From a virus, in the IMG/VR virus record IMGVR_UViG_3300020421_000064, positions 1 through 38,298 of that record: DNA of 38,298 nt. One strand, written 5' to 3'. A program made the translations under genes and the position numbers. Under the pieces are notes generated by a model, which did not search any database, had not been told where the DNA came from, and saw only the letters and a list, made by a program, of their open reading frames with translations. This document shows positions 26,715 through 34,626 of this stretch, piece after piece. How positions within the stretch are numbered: position 1 is the stretch's first letter; every line of letters starts with the position of its first letter.

Positions 26715-27365
26715 TTAATCGAAAAATATCCTTTTATAAGGCATAAGTGCCGTTATGTCAAAAGCTGTAAGAGCTGGACCAAGTGGTGCGTTTAGAGGAT
26801 CTCCATAAGCCAAACTTAAATCTGAGATGCTTTCGCTTTGTACTGAATAAAAATTACCGTCATTTCCTGATGCATCACTTTTATGTGATTTAATTTCTGA
26901 TTTTGGTTGTTGAGATGAAAGTTGTAAAGCTCCATTTAGTAATCTAGAAACTGCTCTGGCAGATGTAAATCTTATTACTTCAGGAATTGTTTGAAAACCA
27001 GCTGCATATGTAACAGTTATGTTCTGCATACGAGCATCAGACCAACGTGATTTGCTTGTTTTTACTAAATATCCTTCTTCTAAATAAGCTACATAATCTG
27101 CATCATTACCTGAAGTTAGGGTGAAACCATCTTCTACAACTGAGGTTATAGAAACAACTGGAACTACTTTTAAAAATAAATGTGTTTTTTCTTTTCCATC
27201 GAATTTTTCGGTTATAGACGCATTATATTCTACATCATAACCTAAGAATCTTTTAATTGCCGAATCTACGTATGGAATAAATACGTTTGTTATATCGGTT
27301 TGTAAAGCAGATTCATAGTCTAGTTGACTAATTGATTCTACATCAGAAACACTACAAAGAGCCAT
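26715..27365 (-). CDS. Head-tail connector (adaptor) protein (216 aa)
   Basis: 216 aa, starts MALCSVSDVESISQLDYESA. The N-terminal helical part (TDITNVFIPYVDSAIKRFLG) and the following FDGKEKTHLFLKVVPVVSIT ... NITVTYAAGF pattern are characteristic of the HK97-gp6/gp15-type adaptor that docks under the portal. It lies two genes after the capsid protein and before the stopper, as expected. The C-terminal tail is long (about 60 residues) and of unclear role. Confidence 0.82.
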   Translation of the reverse strand: MALCSVSDVESISQLDYESALQTDITNVFIPYVDSAIKRFLGYDVEYNASITEKFDGKEKTHLFLKVVPVVSITSVVEDGFTLTSGNDADYVAYLEEGYLVKTSKSRWSDARMQNITVTYAAGFQTIPEVIRFTSARAVSRLLNGALQLSSQQPKSEIKSHKSDASGNDGNFYSVQSESISDLSLAYGDPLNAPLGPALTAFDITALMPYKRIFFD

Positions 27366-27374
27366 TAGGACTCC

Positions 27375-27635
27375 TTACTTGTCTTCTGTGTCTTTTGGCT
27401 TTACAGCTTTATTTTCTACTTTTTTTGATTCAGCAGCTTTTTTAGGTGCAGCTTTCTTTTTAGCAGGAGCTTTTTCTTTTTTACCCCAACCTTGCTCTTT
27501 TAACCAAGCTTCGGGATATTCTCTCCCTGCTTTAGCTACAAGTGCAGCATTACCTGATGGTGCGTCTTTAAGATCTCCCTCAAAAAGCGTTCCATCTTCT
27601 AGCTTCCAAATATTTTTTTCTACTACTGTGAACAT
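27375..27635 (-). CDS. Small protein with Lys/Ala-rich tail (86 aa)
   Basis: 86 aa, starts MFTVVEKNIWKLEDGTLFEG. Residues 1-50 form a small domain with EYPEAWLKEQGWG; residues ~51-86 are a histone-H1-like Lys/Ala/Pro tail (KKEKAPAKKKAAPKKAAESK). Such short proteins often sit just after the capsid gene and may be decoration or DNA-contacting proteins. It is the first gene after the capsid terminator; a -10-like TAATAT lies exactly 6 nt before ATG, and the only Shine-Dalgarno-like GAGG is too distant, so a leaderless start is likely. Function not established. Confidence 0.78.
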   Translation of the reverse strand: MFTVVEKNIWKLEDGTLFEGDLKDAPSGNAALVAKAGREYPEAWLKEQGWGKKEKAPAKKKAAPKKAAESKKVENKAVKPKDTEDK

Positions 27636-27641
27636 ATCTTT

Positions 27642-27647
27642 ATATTA
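27642..27647 (-). promoter_or_regulatory. Candidate leaderless -10 element (TAATAT) for the 86-aa gene
   Basis: TAATAT, 6 nt, ATG 27635: the same geometry as before the HNH gene. It lies 26 bp beyond the capsid terminator (27674-27699), where a fresh promoter is expected. The -35 region is unremarkable. Confidence 0.45.
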
Positions 27648-27673
27648 CCTCATATACCTAATTCTTAAATAGT

Positions 27674-27699
27674 AAAGCGGTAGATAAATCTACCGCTTT
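27674..27699 (-). terminator. Strong terminator hairpin after the major capsid gene
   Basis: Perfect 11-bp stem AAAGCGGTAGA / TCTACCGCTTT with a 4-nt loop, flanked by further A/T pairing with one bulge. A U-rich tail follows in the minus direction (TTTACTATTT). It lies 22 bp after the capsid stop. A terminator after the capsid gene commonly lets capsid be made in excess over downstream connectors. Confidence 0.85.
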
Positions 27700-27720
27700 T
27701 ACTAAAACTGTCAACAAACT

Positions 27721-28983
27721 TTAGAAGTTTGTTATTGAACAGAAAGCTGTTGCTTTATAAATAGGGAAACCCATTCTCATTGTTAATCTGATTGCTAGTT
27801 GATTCTTCGCAAAGAAATCACTATGGCTATCAGAAACAGCAAGATCAACACCTTGTCTCATTACTAAATGTGCAGCTTCACCACCACCGAATTTACCGAC
27901 TAATGCAGTACCTTCGGATATTACTGTGGATGGAACAACTTTTAGACCCCAAAGTCTTGGAGCAGCGTCAGCACCAAATCCGCCTGCGACTACGAATAAA
28001 GGATTCTTAGCTGCAGCACCACTTGTTGTGGTTGCGATATCTGCCACGGATGTGACAACTTGGTACCAGTCTGAAGGATGCATCACAATAGCGTCTGCTT
28101 CTGTGAATGCGTCTTTTCTAATTTCAGTGATGGCTTGGTAAATTTGTCCAAGTCTTGCTAGTTCTCCTGAGTAAGAGCTGTAATCAAATGTATTGATTCC
28201 AGTTTTATTCAAAATACCAGTCAAGTTTGGAGCTGAACCAGAACCACCAATAATTTGGTCGTCCATATTTAGCTTCATCATTGTTGAGAGACGAGAGTTT
28301 ACATAACCTTGTACACCTGCTACATCTGCTAATAATTCATCAGTTACTGGCAAGAATGTTGCCATTTTTCTGATGGATTCTGTTCTCTCAGTGAACGCTA
28401 ATGCGCTTTCGTTGGCTGAAGAAATATCTCCAGCTTCTGCGATAGGACCGGAGTTATCTGTGAAAGTTGTTTCTTCAAGATACACATATGCATTCTGGTT
28501 TGTTTGAATTTGATCAAACAATCCGATAACGCTATCTGGATCTCTTAAAGCAGTTTCTAAGATGCCCGGAGCTCTGAGAGATTCTGGCGGATAACCAGTT
28601 GTGTTTAAAGTTGTTTTAAACTCGTATGGATTAAAATCACCTTTTGAGTCAACACCTTTTACTCCTTGATTCTTGTATGCTTTATAAGCATCTGAATCAG
28701 TAAGTTGCTCACCAATTGTTTTAAAAGCTTTTGGAGCTTCTACTGGTGGAACAGGCATTTCGTTTACAGGTTCTTTATCTATTTCAAGAGCTTTCTCGTT
28801 TTTAGCTTTTGATTCTTCGATTTTGAGATCGTCAACCATATCTGCTAAGTCAGTATTTGCTTTCGCAATACTTTCTTTTTGATCAGCAGTATATTTACCG
28901 TTTTCGTCTGCGCCATCGAATATATTCTTAAGCTCTTCACGAGACTTTACAATCTGTTCTCTAAGATTGTCTACTTTACTCAC
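27721..28983 (-). CDS. Major capsid protein, HK97 fold (420 aa)
   Basis: 420 aa, GTG start with AGGAG 6 nt upstream. Residues ~1-90 are a charged coiled coil (VDNLREQIVKSREELKNIFD ... DLKIEESKAKNEKALEIDKE), the delta/scaffold domain normally removed by the protease. The HK97-fold body follows: PNLTGILNKTGINTFDYSSY, DAIVMHPSDWYQVV, and FFAKNQLAIRLTMRMGFPIY near the C-terminus. It follows the protease and portal genes, the standard HK97 order, and is followed by a strong terminator. Confidence 0.95.
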   Translation of the reverse strand: MSKVDNLREQIVKSREELKNIFDGADENGKYTADQKESIAKANTDLADMVDDLKIEESKAKNEKALEIDKEPVNEMPVPPVEAPKAFKTIGEQLTDSDAYKAYKNQGVKGVDSKGDFNPYEFKTTLNTTGYPPESLRAPGILETALRDPDSVIGLFDQIQTNQNAYVYLEETTFTDNSGPIAEAGDISSANESALAFTERTESIRKMATFLPVTDELLADVAGVQGYVNSRLSTMMKLNMDDQIIGGSGSAPNLTGILNKTGINTFDYSSYSGELARLGQIYQAITEIRKDAFTEADAIVMHPSDWYQVVTSVADIATTTSGAAAKNPLFVVAGGFGADAAPRLWGLKVVPSTVISEGTALVGKFGGGEAAHLVMRQGVDLAVSDSHSDFFAKNQLAIRLTMRMGFPIYKATAFCSITNF

Positions 28984-29006
28984 TATTATCTCCTATGATA
29001 AATTAC

Positions 29007-30221
29007 TTATACTTCTATGTCTACAGTCTCGGCTATAAGCCTTTGACCTTCGACCCATTCAGCGTCAAAATCTTCGTCAGTTGATTCGCTGTTATCCTCT
29101 GATTCTTCGGACACTTCGGAGACAGGAGTCTCTTCAGTTTCTTCTTCCTCAGAACTGTTGTCGTCTAGAATTTCTTCTTCGACTTCAACATCGATAGCTT
29201 CTTCGACTACACCGTTATTCTCATCGGGTTCACTATCATCAGTTGGTTGCTCTTCTACTTCTGACTCTAAAACAGCTTCATTACCGAACTCATCGACAAA
29301 TGAATCTAATTCTGCCCAAGCATCGCTAAGATCGTCCTGAACCGTGCGAAGTGCTTCAGTAGCTTTTGCGCCTAACTTTCTACCGTCTTTTTGACGGAGA
29401 TGCGAAATTGCTTTCGCTCTAGTTATAAGGTCATCCAATGCAGCAAGCACATCTTTAACCTCTTCCGAAAAAGTCTTAGTGACTTCTTCTGAAACTTTTA
29501 ATTCTTTTTCTTCTTCTTCAACCTCTTCAAATTCTGTATCTATTTCATCAATTTCTTCATCAGAATCTTCTTCAGCTGGAGCTTCTTCAACTTCAACTTC
29601 TTCAGCTGGAGCTTCTTCTACAGGAACTTCCTCAGCGGGAACTTCTTCAGCTGGAGCTTCTTCTTCTGGGTCTGGTTGATTCATACTTTCTGTAGTCATT
29701 ACAGCTTTTGCTTCTGCAATTTGTTCTACTAATTCATTATTAGACTTAATAGCCATTGTGTATGTTTCTTGATTAGCACCAACAAGAACTGGTGATACTT
29801 CGTAAACAGTTAGACCTTTAAGGTACCTAACGCTTTCTTCATCATCACTACCGTCTTTTTGTATTTTTCCATATTCGGAATCATCTACTTTAAAACCAAA
29901 AGACCATTGTTGTAAATCGCCCATTGCTTTTACTAAGTTGTAAGCTTCTTTTCCAGACTCTGTGTCCATAAAGAACTCACCTTTAAATGTCGCTTTATCA
30001 TCATCTTGTATGATTTGACCTTTACCAATTGGCATATCCCACTTATGAGCCCATACCATAGGCACATCACCTGATTTAAAACCTGATTTGATTGAGCCTG
30101 ACTTTACTATGTCGCCATCTGAATCTACTTTATCGAAGACTGAAAAAACTGCAGCGACTTCGCCTTTTCCATCATCTTTAATCTCTAAGTCTATTGACTT
30201 AATATCAAAATTTTCTGACAC
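29007..30221 (-). CDS. Prohead protease with long acidic C-terminal extension (404 aa)
   Basis: GTG start (30221) with AGGAG upstream. Residues ~1-165 form the HK97 (U35-type) prohead protease: EVAAVFSVFDKVDSDGDIVK, catalytic-type His59 in VWAHKWDMPIG, Ser107 in QQWSFGF, and VYEVSPVLVGANQETYTM. The family is about 180-250 aa. Here ~230 more residues follow, very acidic and low complexity (EEAPAEEVPAEEVP-type repeats at ~190-225, Glu-rich to the end) with a helical island (~258-310: EEVKDVLAALDDLITRAKAI). The extension could be an internal scaffold. The capsid protein has its own delta domain, so a second scaffold is unusual. Confidence 0.9.
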   Translation of the reverse strand: MSENFDIKSIDLEIKDDGKGEVAAVFSVFDKVDSDGDIVKSGSIKSGFKSGDVPMVWAHKWDMPIGKGQIIQDDDKATFKGEFFMDTESGKEAYNLVKAMGDLQQWSFGFKVDDSEYGKIQKDGSDDEESVRYLKGLTVYEVSPVLVGANQETYTMAIKSNNELVEQIAEAKAVMTTESMNQPDPEEEAPAEEVPAEEVPVEEAPAEEVEVEEAPAEEDSDEEIDEIDTEFEEVEEEEKELKVSEEVTKTFSEEVKDVLAALDDLITRAKAISHLRQKDGRKLGAKATEALRTVQDDLSDAWAELDSFVDEFGNEAVLESEVEEQPTDDSEPDENNGVVEEAIDVEVEEEILDDNSSEEEETEETPVSEVSEESEDNSESTDEDFDAEWVEGQRLIAETVDIEV

Positions 30222-30251
30222 TTAAACTCCTAAATATATAAAATTGCCAAT

Positions 30252-30294
30252 TTCATATTTAATTCTATCAGTAGAGGTCAATTCTCAACGACCT
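30252..30294 (-). promoter_or_regulatory. Weak promoter/inverted repeat in the 88-bp portal-protease gap
   Basis: In minus orientation TTGACC (30281-30276) and TATGAA (30257-30252) are 18 bp apart, a weak sigma-70-like pair. An inverted repeat AGGTC/GACCT with a 10-nt loop (30275-30294) overlaps the -35. A second small repeat CCTTT/AAAGG lies at 30292-30303. Nothing else is seen in this gap. Confidence 0.25.
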
Positions 30295-30309
30295 TTTTAA
30301 AGGGATTTA

Positions 30310-32973
30310 CTAAGTTATGTCAGATATGATTCTTAGGCTAGATATAGGTTGAGTTACTCTTCTATCTGTCTTTTTGTGTGAACCGTCTTCTAATATTGCC
30401 CAGACTTGCATTGTAGCTTCTTTATCTCCGCTATTAACAGATACTACAACACCGTGAACTGTTGAAGGTGGCTGTGGACTTTTATCTATACTCCAAGATA
30501 CAGATTGACCGACTTTTACAGACTTAGCTTTAGACTCACTTTTACTTGATTTTGAAGGATGACCTGATGGAAGTAAATCAGTATCATAAGGCTTTCTTTT
30601 AAATCTTCCAGTTCTCAATGCTCTCAAAAACCCGTTAACTCTGGCTAACGCCCACTGGTCAGCAGATCTTACGTTACCTCTGACTGAACCCGGATTTGTT
30701 CTATAAGCACCAACACCTCTGTTGAACACTTTAGCTAAAGTTCCTGTAGTTGTTCTAAATTTAGGATTACCTGCATTATGCTCTGTAACCTTGTCTTTTA
30801 AAATTTTTCTAATTCTTGCAGATACAGCTTTCATTGCCATTTCATCAGCAAGGTCAGAAGCTTTTTTTCTTCTTTCCCTAACTAACTTCTTGCGTTCGTT
30901 TATAACTGCTTTCATAGCTGGAACTCCTATGTTAAGAACTCCACCCCATTTGATAGCAGCAATAACACCATTTAATCTTTTATCGTTTTGATGTCTTCCC
31001 ATATATCGTTCTCTTCTTCTTACCCAATTAAGAACAGATTCACTTCTATCTCCTGATTGATAAGCACTCCATCTTCTGAAAGCATCGTTACCAGTAAATG
31101 ATGTTGGAGGATTACCACCGTTACCAGCCATTCTCCATATTTCTCCCCAATTTTCTTTTAAGTCTTTTGCATAACTATAAGGAAATTGTTTATACTTTGA
31201 ATTTGAAATTCTAACTGCTTGATTCATATCAGGACTTGGAAAGTTAGTATCGTCTTTCCCTTTTTCTTCTGGACTTTGCAAATCGTCACCTCTCTCGTAC
31301 ATTGCTTCTGCTTCTTCTAATGATACTTTAAGTTCTTCAACCATTTTCTCTATATAAGACTTTTTTGTACTTTGATAAGATTCGTGAGATTCGCAAGGCA
31401 TATAGTATGTAACATCTTCTATCTCGTGAGTATGAGAGCCTTCACATCCTATTTGTTTTGCTCTTTCTTCTGCTGCTTCTTGATTGTTAAACATATCCAT
31501 TCCTCTTGTGGGAGTTACCGCTATTGCTTGTCTTGTAGATTCAGGAATAGCATCTCCTGTGTCCATAACATCTTTTGTTTGTATGTCTTCTTCTAAACCA
31601 AAGGTTTGATCAATAGTAGCTGCTGGAATGTCCAGTGGGTCGTCTCCTCCGACAGGTACTGAAGTATCTTCAGCGTTCTGTTGTGCTGGAACTTCAGAAG
31701 CACCTACTTGTTGCATATTAAGTGGTCTTAAGTAAACATTGTGAGAGTCATCAGCAGGTAGTCCTACCATATTTCTAGCTTCACCTATAGTTGCCCAACC
31801 CCCGCTTACAGCAGAGTTCATTCTTTTGTACAATTCATCTTGATCTTGAGATAAAGCCCTTACGCTTTCAACATCATACTTACAATAAATATTGTCGTTG
31901 TCATCAAACTCAGGTAATAACTGATAAGTTAATTCATCAGCTACTGTTCTCCAAAGAGGTACAAGTTTTTGCTCAGTAAAGTATTCTCTTAATTCTCTTG
32001 TATTGCTATAAGTTGCTGAATTTAAACCAGCTCCTAAACCAGCAAGAACAGCAGGAACACCCATTACAGCTGCAACTCTTTCTTCTGGTAATCTTCTAAG
32101 TTCTATTAAGTTCATATCTGAAGGACTGAATGAAACAACATCTATATTCATAGCACCTGTCAACACCATTGGTTGTCCTCTATTTTCTCCACCAAATTTT
32201 GCTTTGTACATTTCAGATATAGCTTCTGCTTCTTCTCTTGTTGGTCCACCCATTGCATCACCAGATGGAGATAATATAACTCCGGGGATTGCCATATTGT
32301 GTAATAAAGCAGTAGAGTATTGACCTGCAGCTTCATCTCCAAGTATTTCTCTTAAAACTGTTTTTATAGGAGCGTAACCTCTTCTGTGATCATTAGGGTC
32401 TACACCTGTTCTAATATGAATTATGTCATTAGTTGGAATGTCTACTGTGTCTGTATTAGGTGTATATTCGTAATGTGTTATAAGTTTTTCTGTATTTCCT
32501 TTTGCGTGTATATAAGAAGGCATTAAAGGAACTAGTTGAATAACCTGTCCATTTTTATTTCTATTCTTATAAAGATATGCATCACCCTCAACACTCATAG
32601 AAGAAACTAAGTAATGTGAAAGTATTGCTCCAGACATAAAAGGATTAGGTCTTTTAAATAATTTAGATATAGGATGTTTAGATAATTGAACATCTTGACC
32701 TGCATCATCTTCTTGAAATACTTGTAATCTAGGTTCAGCAAAAGCTGTAGCTAATACACTTAAACAAGCGGCTACTGCAGAGTTCCCGGAACCATTGCCA
32801 ATATCTTCTAATTTATCTGAAGGAAAATATCCTGATTGTGTGTTGTATCCATATACAGATCTATCTAGCGCTGATGCTAGTGATTGATTGTAATTTAATC
32901 TTTTTAACTCGTCTCGTCCTGATGGAGTTAATCGTTTCGTAAATCTTTGAAACGCATTTAATTCGTTAGCCAT
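30310..32973 (-). CDS. Portal protein fused to a multi-domain C-terminal extension (887 aa)
   Basis: Residues ~1-420 are an HK97-type portal: GYNTQSGYF, HPISKLFKRPNPFMSG, VPLMPSYIHA, GVILSPSGDAMGGPTREEAE, LPEERVAAVMGVPAVLAGLG. Portals of this type are ~400-450 aa. The rest looks like added modules: 490-545 with a C510/H514/H516/C527/H530 cluster (possible zinc site); 585-695 with NWGEIWRMAGN and RRERYMGRH...GVIAAIKWG; 735-805 with VFNRGVGAYRTNPGSVR and QWALARVNGFLRALRTGRF; and 820-885, SH3-like (VGQSVSWSIDKSP, TMQVWAILEDGSH). I know several of these by pattern from marine phages as separate or fused head proteins; their functions are unknown. It begins 12 nt after terL. Confidence 0.9.
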   Translation of the reverse strand: MANELNAFQRFTKRLTPSGRDELKRLNYNQSLASALDRSVYGYNTQSGYFPSDKLEDIGNGSGNSAVAACLSVLATAFAEPRLQVFQEDDAGQDVQLSKHPISKLFKRPNPFMSGAILSHYLVSSMSVEGDAYLYKNRNKNGQVIQLVPLMPSYIHAKGNTEKLITHYEYTPNTDTVDIPTNDIIHIRTGVDPNDHRRGYAPIKTVLREILGDEAAGQYSTALLHNMAIPGVILSPSGDAMGGPTREEAEAISEMYKAKFGGENRGQPMVLTGAMNIDVVSFSPSDMNLIELRRLPEERVAAVMGVPAVLAGLGAGLNSATYSNTRELREYFTEQKLVPLWRTVADELTYQLLPEFDDNDNIYCKYDVESVRALSQDQDELYKRMNSAVSGGWATIGEARNMVGLPADDSHNVYLRPLNMQQVGASEVPAQQNAEDTSVPVGGDDPLDIPAATIDQTFGLEEDIQTKDVMDTGDAIPESTRQAIAVTPTRGMDMFNNQEAAEERAKQIGCEGSHTHEIEDVTYYMPCESHESYQSTKKSYIEKMVEELKVSLEEAEAMYERGDDLQSPEEKGKDDTNFPSPDMNQAVRISNSKYKQFPYSYAKDLKENWGEIWRMAGNGGNPPTSFTGNDAFRRWSAYQSGDRSESVLNWVRRRERYMGRHQNDKRLNGVIAAIKWGGVLNIGVPAMKAVINERKKLVRERRKKASDLADEMAMKAVSARIRKILKDKVTEHNAGNPKFRTTTGTLAKVFNRGVGAYRTNPGSVRGNVRSADQWALARVNGFLRALRTGRFKRKPYDTDLLPSGHPSKSSKSESKAKSVKVGQSVSWSIDKSPQPPSTVHGVVVSVNSGDKEATMQVWAILEDGSHKKTDRRVTQPISSLRIISDIT

Positions 32974-32985
32974 TCATCTCCTAAA

Positions 32986-34212
32986 CTAGTAAGCTGTCCA
33001 TTGTCTACGCTCGTTCAAGTTCAGGATACCATACCCGAGTGCATCTACCATATCATCGTGGGCTCCAACAGGAAAGGTGAATAACTCTCTTTCCATAGCA
33101 TCGAGCCAAGGAGCATCTGTCTTAAAATAGACATCTCCAGCTTCCATCCTAGCAGATAAAGTCAATGCTCGTGCTACTTTATCTTTATCTGGTTTAACAT
33201 CTTTTACACGCATTCCTTGACGTTTAGCCATTTGGATTAAAGAAAGTTGGAATCCTTGTCTTTCCATAGTTACCCATCCAGCTTGATGTTTATCAATCAT
33301 TTTCTTAATAGCAGTCAATATATCTGGTCCTTCATACTTTTCACGTAAACAATCGACAACAATCATTTTGTTATCTTTCGTCAAAGCAATAGCTATTATA
33401 GCAGTATAGTCTGCATCTTCCTCAACAGAAGTAGCTATATCTGTAGCTAAAAATATTGTGCATTCATTTTTGTCATAAACCTGTCCATTTAATAAATAAT
33501 TACCACTTTCGTCATATGACCAATATTGCATCCATTCAGGTTTAATCATACCTTGACCAGCTTCTACAAACTCTGCAAGATATTCTTGCGCAAAAACAAT
33601 AGAACCAACTTCTGTTTTTGCTTGGTCAACTTCATCAGGATCTATTCTTGGATTGTCGTAAGTTGAAAATCTAAACCTTTCCCAATTATCTGCATTTTCA
33701 GCTGTTTCCCATAAGTTATAAAACCAGTTGTTCATCCCCATAGGTGTACTAATAAATAAAGCAGATCCTTTTCTTTCAGTAAGAGTAGGTCTCAATACCT
33801 CAGCCCAAACTTCAGGCTTAACAAAAGCAGCCTCATCCATAACAATAAAATCTAAACCTTCACCTCGAAGCCTTTGTGGGTTGTCAGCTGACCTAACAGC
33901 AATTTGACCACCATTTGCTAATGTAAACTCCATATTAGCAATAGATATTTCTGGTTCTATTTCTTTAGGAAAAGATTGTGCTGTTGCTTGTATGTCTCTC
34001 CAACCTACTCTAGCAATAGCAAAAGTAGGAGCAATCCACCAAGCTCTGCCACCTCTAAGTGCTGTTTCCATACACATCTGAACACCTAGTCTTGTTTTAC
34101 CAAATCGTCTACCTGCGCATAAAATTTTCCAACGTGCATCAGAATCAAAGACTTGTTGCTGTGCAGAATGTAAAGAAGGTAGCTTTGGAATATATAAAGT
34201 GTTATCTGACAT
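32986..34212 (-). CDS. terL: Terminase large subunit (408 aa)
   Basis: ATPase-nuclease motor that packages DNA through the portal. Walker A is AGRRFGKT at residues 33-40 (K39, T40); Walker B is FIVMDEAA with D126 and E127; the coupling motif STP is at 155-157. Nuclease acidic residues: D258 (LATDIA), D268, E317 and HDDMVDALGYG with D386, D387 and D390. Complete at 408 aa, slightly short for the family. No small terminase subunit is recognised next to it. The region just upstream has phased repeats that could be its DNA target. The only Shine-Dalgarno-like bases (AGGA) sit in a hairpin directly before the ATG. Confidence 0.95.
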   Translation of the reverse strand: MSDNTLYIPKLPSLHSAQQQVFDSDARWKILCAGRRFGKTRLGVQMCMETALRGGRAWWIAPTFAIARVGWRDIQATAQSFPKEIEPEISIANMEFTLANGGQIAVRSADNPQRLRGEGLDFIVMDEAAFVKPEVWAEVLRPTLTERKGSALFISTPMGMNNWFYNLWETAENADNWERFRFSTYDNPRIDPDEVDQAKTEVGSIVFAQEYLAEFVEAGQGMIKPEWMQYWSYDESGNYLLNGQVYDKNECTIFLATDIATSVEEDADYTAIIAIALTKDNKMIVVDCLREKYEGPDILTAIKKMIDKHQAGWVTMERQGFQLSLIQMAKRQGMRVKDVKPDKDKVARALTLSARMEAGDVYFKTDAPWLDAMERELFTFPVGAHDDMVDALGYGILNLNERRQWTAY

Positions 34213-34234
34213 ATGGCTATCCTAAGATAGCCAT
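34213..34234 (-). promoter_or_regulatory. Hairpin directly abutting the terL start, covering its ribosome site
   Basis: Perfect 9-bp stem ATGGCTATC / GATAGCCAT with a 4-nt loop; the terL ATG begins at the next base. The Shine-Dalgarno (TTAGGA) spans the loop and the start of the 3' arm. The hairpin also contains a 5-codon ORF (ATG GCT ATC TTA GGA TAG). It may limit or tune terminase translation. TAGGAT also sits 6 nt before the ATG, the leaderless geometry seen elsewhere in this window. Confidence 0.5.
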
Positions 34235-34245
34235 TGATGGGAGGA

Positions 34246-34266
34246 AGTCGGAGTGGAAGACCGACT
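34246..34266 (-). promoter_or_regulatory. Second hairpin in the terL leader
   Basis: Inverted repeat AGTCGG / CCGACT with a 9-nt loop, 6-bp stem, 11 bp from the first hairpin. Also inside this leader is a 19-codon ORF with a good ribosome site (starts MVKFISRSSTPTSSHQWLS, ATG 34285) that overlaps both hairpins. It could be a leader peptide; I do not call it a gene. Confidence 0.35.
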
Positions 34267-34310
34267 AATGAATTTTACCATATGACACCCCTTCTAAATG
34301 CTTTTTCTTT

Positions 34311-34361
34311 ATTATATAATCTAATCTCATCTAATCTCATCTCTTCTTATCTCCTCTTATC
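34311..34361 (-). repeat. Five 10-bp phased repeats upstream of terL (candidate packaging/terminase site) with a TATAAT box
   Basis: Read on the minus strand, GAT recurs at exact 10-bp intervals five times, with ATC on the plus strand ending at 34361, 34351, 34341, 34331 and 34321. The first four follow GAT(A/G)AGAnnA; two copies are identical (GATGAGATTA). Ten-bp phasing puts every copy on one face of the helix, typical of protein-binding iterons such as terminase small-subunit sites. The last unit runs into TATAAT (34316-34311), a consensus -10, so the repeats could also be an operator. Confidence 0.55.
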
Positions 34362-34380
34362 TATATGAGTTAGTAACGCG

Positions 34381-34626
34381 TTACCATTTGTACTTAACTT
34401 TCTTAGCTTCATTATACTGTTTGAAAGATTTTTCAGTTAAATCACTAGGATCTCCATCCCACTCAACATCTACAGGAGTTTCAAACATTACATTTTTAGA
34501 AACTTGTCTTTTGGTTGGACTTTCACAAAGTATACACTTAATGGAAGGATCTTCAGTTATTTTATGAGTTATCTCGAACACTTGTTCGCATTTACCATTT
34601 AGGCATTTATAATCGTATCTAGGCAA
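34381..34626 (-). CDS. FmdB-type zinc-ribbon protein (81 aa)
   Basis: 81 aa, starts MPRYDYKCLNGKCEQVFEIT. Zinc ribbon C8, C13, C31, C34 in the FmdB style (MP-x-YDYKC ... C-x2-C followed by PTKRQVSK). The C-terminal part is unrelated (FETPVDVEWDGDPSDLTEKS). The start codon is TTG 34626, overlapping the previous gene by 8 nt, with AGGAG 6 nt upstream; no ATG is available. Small FmdB-like proteins are common near terminases in environmental phages; role unknown, possibly regulatory or DNA-binding. The stop lies in a 12-bp palindrome (34373-34384). Confidence 0.8.
   Translation of the reverse strand: MPRYDYKCLNGKCEQVFEITHKITEDPSIKCILCESPTKRQVSKNVMFETPVDVEWDGDPSDLTEKSFKQYNEAKKVKYKW

Noticed and set aside
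34373-34384. 12-bp palindrome GTAACGCGTTAC as a stand-alone operator
   Set aside because: Short and overlapping a stop codon; kept only as part of the terL upstream region, as it could be chance.
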